From Nitrospirota bacterium (GTDB lineage Bacteria > Nitrospirota > Thermodesulfovibrionia > Thermodesulfovibrionales > UBA9159), in NCBI GenBank assembly GCA_021790195.1, contig JAJYIF010000001.1, forward strand, positions 124,001 through 188,000: a DNA stretch of 64,000 bases, in the 5' to 3' direction. The position numbers and the translations under genes are program-made. Below, one piece after another: positions 9,085-18,336 of this stretch (its first letter is position 1; every line of letters starts with the position of its first letter). The notes beneath the pieces are model-generated. The model worked only from the letters and a program-made list of their open reading frames with translations. It was not told the origin of the DNA and searched no databases.

Positions 9085-10098
9085 ATGAAACAAGCATATC
9101 GGCGGGACGGACTCCTGATCAGACGCAATATATTCTTCCTTATCGCGGTTCTATGTCTCCTGATTATTTCCGGATGTTCCGGATTAAACATGTTGCGTCT
9201 GCCGGAGACCGAGCCGCTCGAAGAAAAAGTCCTTGAAGGAACAGGGAAGCCCAAGATACTACTTATAGATCTGGACGGTGTGATCTCCTTCAAGGAAGAG
9301 AGAGACCTCCTGGGCATGGGGACAAGGCCCTCCAAAGTCGCCTTCTTCCGCGAGGCGCTCCTTAAGGCTGAGGAGGACCCGCGGATATCGGGCGTGATCG
9401 TGAGAATCAATTCGCCCGGCGGGAGCGTTGCAGCAAGCGATGCGATCTACCACGAGATCATGAGCTTCAGGGAGAAGAAGAAAATACCGGTCCATGCCTT
9501 CATCATGGAGCTCGGCGCTTCGGGTGGTTACTTTGTGGCGTCGGCTGCAGACCGTATTGTGGCAAGCCCCACCGCCATCACCGGCAGCATAGGCGTAATA
9601 GCCATGAAGCTCAATATAGAGAGGCTCCTTTCCAAGATCGGGGTCTCGGAAGAAACATATAAATCTGCCCCCAAGAAGGATTTCTGGTCGCCTTTCAGGC
9701 CGAGCACTCCCGAGGAAAAAAGGATGTTTCAGGACATAATCGACAAGTTGTACGCCCGCTTCCTCGAGGTCGTCTACGCAAGCAGAAAGAAGGTGCTTAC
9801 TGAAAAAGAGGTCAGGACGCTTGCCGACGGAAGGGTGCTTGTTTCGGGTGAGGCGCTCAAGGCCGGACTGATCGACGGGGTCGCCTATCTGGATGAGGAG
9901 ATAGCACAGATGAAGAAGGATCTCCATATTGAACGGGCAAGGGTGGTCACCTATGTTCGTCCGAAAACTTATAAATCGAACATATATTCGGAATCTCCCG
10001 GATTGCCCCTGCTTACACAGATAAATCTTCTCTCGATAAACTCTGAGGACCTCTCGCCTTTTTCGGGTGTGCGGTTCATGTATTACTGGAACCCTTAA
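9085..10098 (+). CDS. sppA: Signal peptide peptidase SppA-like S49 serine protease (lipoprotein)
   Basis: 337 residues from ATG 9085; an upstream in-frame ATG at 9055 would put ten extra residues before the signal sequence and is less likely. A hydrophobic segment ends in LLIISGC, a lipobox with Cys31, so the protein is probably a lipoprotein. The S49 core follows: VRINSPGGSV, then GASGGYF with the expected nucleophile Ser146, and the lysine of LLSKIG (Lys184) as the general base, a Ser-Lys dyad. The length fits the single-domain 36K SppA type that degrades signal-peptide remnants in the membrane. It heads a run of same-strand envelope genes (lipoprotein, MlaC-like, CPBP protease). Confidence 0.9.
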   Translation: MKQAYRRDGLLIRRNIFFLIAVLCLLIISGCSGLNMLRLPETEPLEEKVLEGTGKPKILLIDLDGVISFKEERDLLGMGTRPSKVAFFREALLKAEEDPRISGVIVRINSPGGSVAASDAIYHEIMSFREKKKIPVHAFIMELGASGGYFVASAADRIVASPTAITGSIGVIAMKLNIERLLSKIGVSEETYKSAPKKDFWSPFRPSTPEEKRMFQDIIDKLYARFLEVVYASRKKVLTEKEVRTLADGRVLVSGEALKAGLIDGVAYLDEEIAQMKKDLHIERARVVTYVRPKTYKSNIYSESPGLPLLTQINLLSINSEDLSPFSGVRFMYYWNP

Positions 10099-10137
10099 CG
10101 TCTTGGAAAGACTAACCTTAGCCGCCGGAGGAATATC

Positions 10138-10746
10138 ATGAAGAACGGAAGCAGGCTGTGCCGGAGTTTTCTTATAGCCATCGGCATTCTTATCCTTGCC
10201 TCGTGCGCTACGACGAAGCTGACCACCGTATGGAAAGACGAGAATTTTCATGGGACGATCGGAAAGGTCGTGGTGGTTGGGGCCTTCAGGGAACCTTCGA
10301 TCAGGAATTTCTTCGAGGACGAATTTGTAAGACAACTGAAGTCCCGTGGCGTCGATGCCGTGGCCAGTTATACAATTGTGCCGATAGGTGAATTGAAACG
10401 GAAAGGTTTCCTGATGACCGAGATCAGGAGGTCCGGGGCTGACGCGGCGCTTGTGACGAGGTTGGTGGATAAGAAGACCGTGGGGAGCTACGTCCCGGGG
10501 GAGGTGTACGTTGTCCCGAACTATTATCGCCGCTGGGGACCGTACTTCGACTATATATATCAGCCCGGCTACATGGTCAGGGAAGAATATGCGTATGCCG
10601 AAACCAATGTCTACGACACTAAGGATGAGAAGCTGATCTGGGCGGCCCGTTCCCGGACGCTTATGTCCGGCAGCCGCCGTGACCTTATCAAATCATTCGT
10701 CAGGACCATGACCGACGAAATGGCGTCAGATAAGTTGATTAAATAG
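10138..10746 (+). CDS. Outer-membrane or periplasmic lipoprotein, DUF4136-like
   Basis: 202 residues preceded by GGAGGAATATC and an ATG. The signal peptide ends in ILILASC, a clear lipobox (cysteine near residue 22). The mature part begins TTKLTTVWKDENF and contains a beta/alpha region with KVVVVGAF and the C-terminal segment YAETNVYDTKDEKLIWAARS, resembling the DUF4136-type and related lipoproteins that assess envelope components. No catalytic motif is seen. It follows sppA by 39 bases and precedes the MlaC-like gene by 6 bases, so the three probably form one transcript. Function unknown. Confidence 0.8.
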   Translation: MKNGSRLCRSFLIAIGILILASCATTKLTTVWKDENFHGTIGKVVVVGAFREPSIRNFFEDEFVRQLKSRGVDAVASYTIVPIGELKRKGFLMTEIRRSGADAALVTRLVDKKTVGSYVPGEVYVVPNYYRRWGPYFDYIYQPGYMVREEYAYAETNVYDTKDEKLIWAARSRTLMSGSRRDLIKSFVRTMTDEMASDKLIK

Positions 10747-10752
10747 GGACTC

Positions 10753-11442
10753 TTGCGAAAGAATATCATGCCTGGGAGCCTGAAGAACTTTCGTGACAGG
10801 GCAGGATATTGCGGGGCGGTACTCGCAACAATCTGCTTCTTGCTCTTCTTTCCGGCGCAATTTGCTTATGCCGGCGAGCCGACCGAGCAGATGAAACAGT
10901 CTATAGACAGCGTCCTTGCGGTTCTGAAGAACAAGGCACTCAAGGGGCACGGAAAGACCGCCGAGAGAAGGGCGGCTATCAGGAAGATAGTATACGGCCG
11001 GTTTGACTTCCGGGAGATGTCCAAACGCGCGCTCTCTTTTCACTGGAGGAAAAGGACCCCTCAAGAGCGCAAGGAGTTCGTGTCCCTCTTCGCCAGGCTC
11101 CTTGAAGCGGCGTATATCGAAAAGATCGAAAGATATAGCGGCGAAAAGATCGTGTATGTCGATGAATCGGTGGATGACGGATACGCTGAAGTGAGAACAA
11201 AGGTTATAACCGGGACGGGCTCAGCGATACCGATAAATTATCTGCTTCTCAGGGAAGGAGCGAAATGGATGGTATACGACGTGAAGATTGAGGGGATAAG
11301 TCTGATAGAAAACTACCGGACCCAGTTCGAGGAGATTATAAGTTCCAGCTCGTACAAAGATCTGGTCAAAAAATTGAAGGAAAAGGTGAACTCAATAAAA
11401 ATCAGCCGGAAGACAGGGCCATTCTTCATTGCGCCTGCATAG
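10753..11442 (+). CDS. MlaC/Ttg2D-like periplasmic phospholipid-binding protein
   Basis: 229 residues with a signal peptide ending in QFAYA-GEP. The body shows the MlaC pattern: a helical start (EQMKQSIDSVLAVL), YGRFDFREMSKRAL, WRKRTPQERKEFVSLFARLL, and the C-terminal YDVKIEGISLIENYRTQF motif typical of the family. MlaC carries phospholipids between the outer-membrane MlaA complex and the inner-membrane MlaFEDB transporter; none of those partners is in this window. The start is uncertain: TTG at 10753 has AGGGA upstream, and ATG at 10768 is the alternative. Confidence 0.87.
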   Translation: MRKNIMPGSLKNFRDRAGYCGAVLATICFLLFFPAQFAYAGEPTEQMKQSIDSVLAVLKNKALKGHGKTAERRAAIRKIVYGRFDFREMSKRALSFHWRKRTPQERKEFVSLFARLLEAAYIEKIERYSGEKIVYVDESVDDGYAEVRTKVITGTGSAIPINYLLLREGAKWMVYDVKIEGISLIENYRTQFEEIISSSSYKDLVKKLKEKVNSIKISRKTGPFFIAPA

Positions 11443-11487
11443 CAGAGATGTTTATGGCTGCAGGAGATAGACGAAGGCGGAATTCTT

Positions 11488-12219
11488 ATGTCTGAAGATC
11501 TGAACAGTCTCGCGGCTGAGAAGTGGCCCTCTTCCCCGGCCGGCAAGAACCAGCTGATAGAACTCTCGGTATTCCTCTTCCTTATCCTTCCATCTCTGGT
11601 CTTTTCATTCTTCATCGCGGGGCAGGGGAATGTGAACTTTGTGCTTATATCAAGTTCAACCATTTTGCGGGATCTTTCTCTGGTAAGCCTGATTCTCTTC
11701 TTTATCTGGCGCAACAGGGAACAGGTAAGCGCTATCGGGTGGACCACAAGAAACTTTTGGGGGGAAATCGGCCTGGGAATAGTGCTGTTCATCCCTTCCT
11801 TCTTTGCCGCCGGTGCGCTTGAAAGCTCACTTCACAGGGCAGGACTTTCAGCCCCCTCGACCCAGCTGCCCGCATTAGTGAGCGAAAAAGGCTTAACAGA
11901 GTTTTTGCTGGCTTTTCTTATGGTGGTCGTTGTCGCCTTTGCAGAGGAGACTATCTTCCGCGGATATCTCATGCTTCGCTTCAGGTCCATTACTTCAAGC
12001 CCTGTCGCGGCAGTGTTTCTATCGGCAGTGATATTCTCCCTCGGGCACGGCTACGAAGGGACGGCAAGCGTAGTTACCATAGGCTTTCTGGGGGCTTTCT
12101 GGGCCCTTATTTATTTATGGCGGAGAAGCCTGACCTCTCTCTTCGTAATGCATTTTCTTCAGGATTTCATCGGTATTGTGCTTATACCCTTGCTAAAGCA
12201 ACTCAAGTCCGTTCATTAA
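11488..12219 (+). CDS. CPBP family intramembrane metalloprotease (CAAX/Abi type)
   Basis: 243 residues with about seven hydrophobic segments. The family motifs are present and ordered: EETIFRGYLMLRF (Glu153, Glu154, Arg158), SLGHGYEG (His187) and VMHFLQDF (His222), which together build the metal-binding active site of glutamic/CAAX-type intramembrane proteases. Bacterial members do not usually prenylate; roles include bacteriocin self-immunity and processing of membrane peptides. It follows the MlaC-like gene by 45 bases and may be the last gene of the sppA group. Confidence 0.85.
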   Translation: MSEDLNSLAAEKWPSSPAGKNQLIELSVFLFLILPSLVFSFFIAGQGNVNFVLISSSTILRDLSLVSLILFFIWRNREQVSAIGWTTRNFWGEIGLGIVLFIPSFFAAGALESSLHRAGLSAPSTQLPALVSEKGLTEFLLAFLMVVVVAFAEETIFRGYLMLRFRSITSSPVAAVFLSAVIFSLGHGYEGTASVVTIGFLGAFWALIYLWRRSLTSLFVMHFLQDFIGIVLIPLLKQLKSVH

Positions 12220-12271
12220 CCGGCATACTGCATCGTTTCAGAAGAATTTCTTTCCCCTGGTAGCCCATCCC

Positions 12272-12289
12272 TATAATGCTTGATATAAT
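12272..12289 (+). promoter_or_regulatory. Promoter region of the RND efflux operon (two TATAAT boxes)
   Basis: Two perfect TATAAT hexamers, at 12272-12277 and 12284-12289, lie about 100 bases before the probable start of the outer-membrane efflux gene. Neither has a strong -35 at 17 bases. They are the best promoter candidates between the CPBP gene and the efflux operon. Confidence 0.4.
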
Positions 12290-12390
12290 TGTCTTAAAAC
12301 GGTATCAAAAAGGATTGATAGAATGGGAATTAAAATCGGAATTGTCCGATGCTGTTTTATAGGATTATGGCTGCTGTTGCAGGTGACATA

Positions 12391-13929
12391 ATGAATAGGC
12401 ATTCCGCGCCCTGCGCTAAAATAGATTTCAGGGGCCTAACTGTTGCGATCATTGCAGCGGTTGTCGTACCTTCTCTGATCGGTTGCACCCTGGGCCCGGA
12501 TTTCCACCGGCCCGAAGCGCCCGCTGCCGACAAGTACATGCGGTCGCCTCTTCCCGGAGAAACGGCCTCCGCGCCCGTATCAGGCGGAGGGGCCCAGCGC
12601 TTCGACTTCGGCAAGGATATTCCCGCCCAGTGGTGGACGCTTTTTCATTCCAAAGCCCTGGACAGGCTGATCCGTCAGGCGCTGATTGACAGTCCGACAC
12701 TTGCGGCAGCGCAGGCAGCGCTCCGTCAGGCCCAGGAGAACCTGACTGCTCAGCGCGGCGTGGTTCTCTACCCTTCGGCGGATGCGACAGCCTCGGCAGC
12801 GCGCCAGAAATTTTCCGGGGCTTCCACTGGACAACCCGGACAGGGTGAGATACTTACTCTCTATAACGCATCGGTGGACGTTTCATACATGCTCGACCTT
12901 TTCGGGAGCGGCAGGCGCGAGCTTGAGGCCTTGAGGTCCCAGGTCGACTACGAGCGCTTCCAGATCGAGGGCGTGTATCTGACGCTTACCTCCAATATCG
13001 TCACCGCCGCAGTGAAGGAGGCCTCCCTGCGAGCCCAGATCCGTTCTACCCTTGACATTGTGGCAGACCAGAAGAAACAGCTTGAGGTGGTAGAGCGCCA
13101 GTTCCAGCTGGGCGGTGCGTCTCGCTCCGATGTGCTGGCACAGCGGGCGCAGCTCGCGCAAACACGGGCAACGCTTCCGCCCCTTGATAAGGCGCTTGCG
13201 CAGACCCGCCATCTTCTCGCGGTGCTTGCAGGCAAACTGCCTGGCGAGGCGGTCCTTCCGGAGTTTTATCTAGACAATCTCAAATTGCCCGATGAACTGC
13301 CCATAAGCCTGCCTTCGTCTCTGGCGCGCCAGCGACCGGACGTACGCGCCTCCGAAGAGCTGCTGCACGCAGCAAGTGCCCAGATCGGAGTGGCAACAGC
13401 GAACCTTTACCCCCAGATAACGTTATCCGGAAGCTACGGCTCCGAGACGACCCGCATAGAACATCTTTTCGGGAGTGGCACTTCTGTCTGGAATCTCGGC
13501 GCAGGCCTCTTACAGCCCCTTTTCCACGGAGGTGAGCTGAGGGCCAAGCGTCGTGCGGCCTTCGCGGCATACGACCAGGCTGAGGCCCAGTACCGGGAGA
13601 CGGTCCTCCTGGCCTTTCAAAATGTGGCTGACGTGCTGAAGGCGCTGGAAGATGACGCCAGAACACTAAAGGCACAGGCCGAGGCCGAGGCTGCTGCGCA
13701 CGACACGCTCGATCTTGTAGAAAAGCAGTTTAACCTGGGTGCGGTCAGCTACCTTTCGCTTCTTAATGCCCAGCGACAGTACCGTCTGGCGCACTTCTTA
13801 CTCGTTCAGGCACAGGCTGCACGCTTTGCCGACACCGCTGCGCTCTTCCAGGCACTCGGTGGAGGGTGGTGGAACCGGGAAGGAAACGGCAGCGGCGGCA
13901 CGGAGAGCACTGCCGCTGCCAAGGATTAA
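12391..13929 (+). CDS. RND efflux outer-membrane lipoprotein, NodT/OprM family
   Basis: 512 residues from ATG 12391, chosen over ATG 12349 because AGGTGA stands five bases upstream. The signal peptide ends in PSLIGC, the lipobox, followed by TLGPDFHRPEAP, the standard N-terminus of OprM/NodT factors. Two OEP repeats follow; QWWTLFHSKALDRLIRQAL and ERQFQLGGASRSDVLAQRAQ in the first half and EKQFNLGAVSYLSLLNAQ in the second are family hallmarks. The protein forms the trimeric outer-membrane channel of a tripartite pump. The adaptor and pump genes follow directly on the same strand (28 and 11 bases apart). Confidence 0.94.
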   Translation: MNRHSAPCAKIDFRGLTVAIIAAVVVPSLIGCTLGPDFHRPEAPAADKYMRSPLPGETASAPVSGGGAQRFDFGKDIPAQWWTLFHSKALDRLIRQALIDSPTLAAAQAALRQAQENLTAQRGVVLYPSADATASAARQKFSGASTGQPGQGEILTLYNASVDVSYMLDLFGSGRRELEALRSQVDYERFQIEGVYLTLTSNIVTAAVKEASLRAQIRSTLDIVADQKKQLEVVERQFQLGGASRSDVLAQRAQLAQTRATLPPLDKALAQTRHLLAVLAGKLPGEAVLPEFYLDNLKLPDELPISLPSSLARQRPDVRASEELLHAASAQIGVATANLYPQITLSGSYGSETTRIEHLFGSGTSVWNLGAGLLQPLFHGGELRAKRRAAFAAYDQAEAQYRETVLLAFQNVADVLKALEDDARTLKAQAEAEAAAHDTLDLVEKQFNLGAVSYLSLLNAQRQYRLAHFLLVQAQAARFADTAALFQALGGGWWNREGNGSGGTESTAAAKD

Positions 13930-13957
13930 CGATATCCTTATACGGAGGATCTTATAG

Positions 13958-15085
13958 ATGATAAAGCGCATGGTGATCATGCTTGTGGCTATCGGCATCC
14001 TGTTCGGCGCGATATTCGGCTATCATGCCGAAAAATCCAGAATGATGAAGAAATCAATGGCCTCTTTCCAGCCGCCTCCCGCTACCGTGACCGCGATGAA
14101 GGCCGAATACCAATCCTGGCAGCCGGAGCTCAAGTCAGTCGGCACCTTGCGTGCGGTCCGCGGCGTGGACGTGACCAGCGAGGTCTCGGGGCTCGTAACC
14201 GCTGTGCTCTGCAAGTCGGGAGCTGATGCGAAGGAGGGGCAGGTGCTCGTGCAGCTCAACGCCGACTCCGATATCGCCCATCTGCACTCGCTCCAGGCGC
14301 AGGCGGAACTGGCGAATACCGTTTACGAACGGGACAAGAAACAATTTGAAGTGCAGGCGATAAGCCAGGCAACGCTCGATTCCGACGCCTCAGACCTGAA
14401 GAATAAGCGCGCCCTCGTAACCGAACAGGCGGCGTTGGTGGAAAAGAAGACGATTCGGGCGCCATTTGCGGGACGGCTCGGCATCAGCACGGTCAACCCC
14501 GGCCAGTATATCAATCCCGGCGACAAGATCGTCACCCTGCAGGCGCTCGATTCGATCTATGCCGACTTCTATCTGCCCCAGCAGGATTTCTCGCGCATTT
14601 CCCGCGGACAGGCGGTTATCGCCACTACCGATACATATCCCGGCCGCACCTTTACGGGCAGGATAACGACGATCAATCCAAAGGTGGACCCCGCAACGCG
14701 CAACTTTCAGGTTGAGGCGACCTTCGCCAATCCGGAGCACAGGCTACTTCCGGGGATGTACGTCTCCGTTCAGGTAAAAGCAGGGGCCCGGCAGCAATAC
14801 CTGACTCTACCCCAGACAGCGGTGACCTTCAATCCTTACGGCGAGACAGTCTTTGTCGTGGAGAGCGGAAAAGGACCGGAGGGAAAAGAGGTCTTTACCG
14901 TGAGACAGACGTTCGTCACCACGGGCCCCACGCGCGGCGACCAGATAGCTATTCTCAAGGGCGTAAAAGAGGGAGAAGTCGTGGTCACGAGCGGGCAGCT
15001 CAAGCTGAAGAACGGCAGCAGCGTTGTCATCAATAATGCTGTTTCACCGAGCAACGAGGCGGCGCCGGCGCCGAAGGACGAGTAG
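13958..15085 (+). CDS. RND efflux periplasmic adaptor, MFP/HlyD family
   Basis: 375 residues with ATG 13958 behind GGAGGATCT. One N-terminal membrane or signal segment (about 3-22) precedes a lipoyl-like domain (SEVSGLVTAVLCKSGADAKE, GQVLVQLNAD), a helical hairpin (about 100-145), the second half of the lipoyl domain (IRAPFAGRLGISTVNPGQYI) and beta-barrel plus membrane-proximal domains (TYPGRTFTGRITTINPKVD; VTSGQLKLKNGSSVVI). It links the inner-membrane pump to the NodT channel. No lipobox is present, unlike MexA. The best match is to MexH/MdtA-like adaptors; the substrate is unknown. Confidence 0.93.
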   Translation: MIKRMVIMLVAIGILFGAIFGYHAEKSRMMKKSMASFQPPPATVTAMKAEYQSWQPELKSVGTLRAVRGVDVTSEVSGLVTAVLCKSGADAKEGQVLVQLNADSDIAHLHSLQAQAELANTVYERDKKQFEVQAISQATLDSDASDLKNKRALVTEQAALVEKKTIRAPFAGRLGISTVNPGQYINPGDKIVTLQALDSIYADFYLPQQDFSRISRGQAVIATTDTYPGRTFTGRITTINPKVDPATRNFQVEATFANPEHRLLPGMYVSVQVKAGARQQYLTLPQTAVTFNPYGETVFVVESGKGPEGKEVFTVRQTFVTTGPTRGDQIAILKGVKEGEVVVTSGQLKLKNGSSVVINNAVSPSNEAAPAPKDE

Positions 15086-15096
15086 GGGAAGTCCAA

Positions 15097-18000
15097 ATGC
15101 GCTTTACCGATCTCTTCATACGCCGGCCGGTTCTCGCCACAGTGGTGAGTCTCCTGGTCCTGGTTCTGGGACTTCGTTCCATGGAGACGCTGCCGATCCG
15201 GGAGTTTCCCGAGACGCAGAACGCGGTTGTGACAGTCTCGACCACCTATTACGGGGCGGACCCCGCTCTTGTTTCCGGCTTCATCACCACTCCTCTTGAA
15301 AACTCGATGGCCCAGGCAAACGGCATCGACTATCTCACCTCTTCCAGCACCCAGGGCGTGAGTACCATCCAGGCGTACCTGCGGCTGAACTATGACTACA
15401 ACAAGGCCCTGACCGAGATCAACACGAAGGTGAATGCGGTGCTCAATCAATTGCCCAGGGAGTCCCAGCAGCCGGTGATCAGCGTCGCCGTCGGCGAAAC
15501 GATCGACTCGATGTACATCGGCTTCAACAGCGATGTGTTGCCCACCAACAAGATCACCGACTACCTTATCCGGGTGGTCCAGCCCAAGCTTCAGGCGGTC
15601 GAGGGCGTTCAGCTCGCCGAGATCCTCGGAGGCAAGCAGTTTGCCCTCCGGGCGTGGCTCGATCCGCAGAAGATGGCGGCTTTCGGAGTGACCGGCACCG
15701 ACGTGAACAGCGCCCTCGCTGCAAACGACTTCATCTCGGCGGTGGGACGCACCAAAGGGCAGATGGTGACAATGGAACTAACCGCTGCCACCGGGCTGCA
15801 TACGGTGGACGAGTTCCGCAACCTCGTGATAAAGCAGCAGAACGGGGCGATAATTCGCCTGGGCGACGTGGCCAACGTCACCCTAGGCGCCGAAGACTAC
15901 GATACCGCCGTCGCCTTCGACGGAAAGAGCGCGGTGTACATCGGCATCCAGGTCGCACCGGATGCAAACCTCTTGACGGTTATCAAGAATGTGCGGAACG
16001 TGTTCCCCTCCATCCAGGAGCAACTGCCGGAGGGGCTTGGCGGGCGCATTGTCTACGATGCAACCAAATACGTAAACAGCTCGATCGATGAGGTTATCCG
16101 CACAATTGTGGAGGCGCTTTTGATCGTGACGCTGGTGATCTTCCTCTCCCTGGGCTCTCTGCGGTCGGTGATCATCCCCACCATCGCCATACCTCTTTCC
16201 CTGATCGGGGCTTTTTTTATCATGCTGGTCCTCGGGTATTCCATCAACCTCCTGACTCTCCTTTCTCTTGTTCTTGCGATCGGACTCGTGGTCGACGACG
16301 CGATTATCGTCGTCGAAAACGTGCACCGCCACATGGAAGAAGGCACGTCGCCTCTCGATGCCGCGATCCGGGGCGCGCGTGAGCTTGCCGGTCCGATTAT
16401 TGCAATCTCGGTGGTGCTGGTGGCGGTTTACGTTCCAATCGGCTTCATGGGCGGACTGACCGGCGCGCTCTTTACAGAATTCGCCTATACGCTCGCAGGC
16501 GCGGTAGCGGTCTCGGCGGTCATAGCACTTACGCTTTCCCCTATGATGTCCTCCCGCTTCCTGAAGACGGCAGGCGGAAGCCGATTTGGCAATTTCATAG
16601 ACAGCCAGTTCGGCCTTTTGCGTCGCGGTTACAGCAAACTGCTCCATGGAGCTCTCGACTATCTGCCGGTCGTAGGACTGTTTGCGGTGATCATCCTCGT
16701 CAGCATCTATTTCCTCTACAAAAACTCCAAGAGCGAGCTCGCTCCGGACGAGGACCAGGGGATCGTCATCACGCTCCTGACCGGCGCGCCGGATGCCACT
16801 CTTCAGCAGACACAGATGAATTCGAGGCAGGTCTACAAGATCGTAAGCAGCTATCCCGAAACAGACCATGTATTTCAGCTCGACGGTATCAGCGGACTCA
16901 ACTCGGGCATCGCCGGCATGGTGCTCAAACCCTGGGACAAGCGAAAGCGCACTTCGATGCAGCTTCAGCCCGTAGTGCAAGGGCAGCTGGGCAGTATCGC
17001 CGGAGTGCGGTGCGTGGCATTCCTCCGGCCGCCGCTTCCGGGTGGAGGCCGAGGGCTGCCTGTTCAGTTCGTGATCGGCACGACCGAATCCTTCGACCGG
17101 CTGAATACCGCCTCCCAGGCGCTCATGGACAAGGCGCGCGCCAGCGGCATGTTCGCTTTTGTGGACACCGATCTGAAGATCGACAAGCCGCAGACAACCG
17201 TCGAGTTCGACCGCGACAAGGCGGCGCAGCTCGGTCTGAACATGCTGGATGTCGGAAGCTCTCTGGGCTCGATGCTCGGAGGAGGGTACGTCAACTACTT
17301 CAGTCTCGCCGGACGGTCCTACAAGGTGATCCCGCAGGTTATGCAGAGGGACAGGCTCAATGCCGATCAGCTGCGGCATTACTACATCAATACCGCCTCC
17401 GGCGCATCGATCCCGTTTTCGACCATCGCACACCTCAAGACAGAGGTAGTGCCTGAATCTCTCAACCACTTCCAGCAGCTCAATTCCGCCACCATCTCGG
17501 CGGTGCCGGTGCCCGGCATCACTCTCGGTCAGGCATTGACCACGATGGATGCCCTGGGCAAACAAGTGCTCCCTCAGGGTTACAGCGTGGATTACGCCGG
17601 CCAGTCGCGTCAGTACATGCAGGAGTCGAGCGCGTTGCTTGTCACCTTCTTTTTCGCAATGATCATCATTTTTCTCGCCCTTGCAGCGCTGTTCGAGAGC
17701 TTCCGCGATCCCCTCATAGTGCTCGTGAGCGTGCCCATGTCTATCTGTGGCGCGATGATATTCATAAGCCTCGGGGTCGGAGGAGCGAGTCTGAACATCT
17801 ACACGGAAGTAGGGCTTGTGACGCTGATCGGCCTTATCAGCAAGCACGGCATTCTGATTGTGCAGTTTGCCAACGATCTTCAGAGAGAGGGCAAGGGCAA
17901 GCGCGAGGCAATAGAATCAGCTGCCGCCATCCGTCTCAGGCCGATATTGATGACGACGGCCGCGATGGTGTTAGGCGTAGTGCCCCTTGTGACTGCGACA

Positions 18001-18156
18001 GGGGCAGGAGCTGCCGGCCGCTTCAACATGGGGCTGGTGATCATGACCGGAATCTCAATCGGCACGCTGTTCACCCTTTTTGTGGTGCCGGCCATGTACA
18101 TGATCCTCGGCGCGGAGCACCAGAAGTTAACGGAAACAAAACAAGAGTCAATTTAG
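15097..18156 (+). CDS. RND multidrug efflux pump, HAE-1-like inner-membrane subunit
   Basis: 1019 residues, a full-length RND pump. It starts with MRFTDLFIRRPVLATVVSLL; the first large periplasmic loop includes PLENSMAQANGIDYLTSSS. TM4 carries the proton-relay aspartates (GLVVDDAIIVVENVHRHMEE). The second half ends with GAGAAGRFNMGLVIMTGISI and a C-terminal TM12 and short tail. The motif set is that of the HAE (drug) branch rather than the heavy-metal branch. It sits 11 bases after the adaptor gene and forms a complete tripartite system with the two genes before it. Drug specificity is not predictable, and no local regulator gene is linked. Confidence 0.94.
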   Translation: MRFTDLFIRRPVLATVVSLLVLVLGLRSMETLPIREFPETQNAVVTVSTTYYGADPALVSGFITTPLENSMAQANGIDYLTSSSTQGVSTIQAYLRLNYDYNKALTEINTKVNAVLNQLPRESQQPVISVAVGETIDSMYIGFNSDVLPTNKITDYLIRVVQPKLQAVEGVQLAEILGGKQFALRAWLDPQKMAAFGVTGTDVNSALAANDFISAVGRTKGQMVTMELTAATGLHTVDEFRNLVIKQQNGAIIRLGDVANVTLGAEDYDTAVAFDGKSAVYIGIQVAPDANLLTVIKNVRNVFPSIQEQLPEGLGGRIVYDATKYVNSSIDEVIRTIVEALLIVTLVIFLSLGSLRSVIIPTIAIPLSLIGAFFIMLVLGYSINLLTLLSLVLAIGLVVDDAIIVVENVHRHMEEGTSPLDAAIRGARELAGPIIAISVVLVAVYVPIGFMGGLTGALFTEFAYTLAGAVAVSAVIALTLSPMMSSRFLKTAGGSRFGNFIDSQFGLLRRGYSKLLHGALDYLPVVGLFAVIILVSIYFLYKNSKSELAPDEDQGIVITLLTGAPDATLQQTQMNSRQVYKIVSSYPETDHVFQLDGISGLNSGIAGMVLKPWDKRKRTSMQLQPVVQGQLGSIAGVRCVAFLRPPLPGGGRGLPVQFVIGTTESFDRLNTASQALMDKARASGMFAFVDTDLKIDKPQTTVEFDRDKAAQLGLNMLDVGSSLGSMLGGGYVNYFSLAGRSYKVIPQVMQRDRLNADQLRHYYINTASGASIPFSTIAHLKTEVVPESLNHFQQLNSATISAVPVPGITLGQALTTMDALGKQVLPQGYSVDYAGQSRQYMQESSALLVTFFFAMIIIFLALAALFESFRDPLIVLVSVPMSICGAMIFISLGVGGASLNIYTEVGLVTLIGLISKHGILIVQFANDLQREGKGKREAIESAAAIRLRPILMTTAAMVLGVVPLVTATGAGAAGRFNMGLVIMTGISIGTLFTLFVVPAMYMILGAEHQKLTETKQESI

Positions 18157-18336
18157 CCCTTCCCAGCGTCTGCCGCCATGACCCTCGAGCAGGGGCGGAA
18201 ATCATGCGGCTTTAAGGTCCCATCGAGAATCGTCTTGTCGCCCGAAAATACCCCGATAAGGTGATTTACTCTTTTCTTTCTTAGCGATATTATAGCAATG
18301 CGACGAGGGAGCTAATGTGAGTGAAGCCTTGGGGGA

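Noticed and set aside
9259-10335. 358-codon minus-strand frame over sppA
   Set aside because: Antisense to a peptidase with intact catalytic residues and without any protein signature.
15883-17847. Long open frame of 654 codons antisense to the RND pump gene
   Set aside because: Its product is low complexity with His/Asp/Arg bias and no recognisable domain; it mirrors the codon pattern of the real gene on the other strand.
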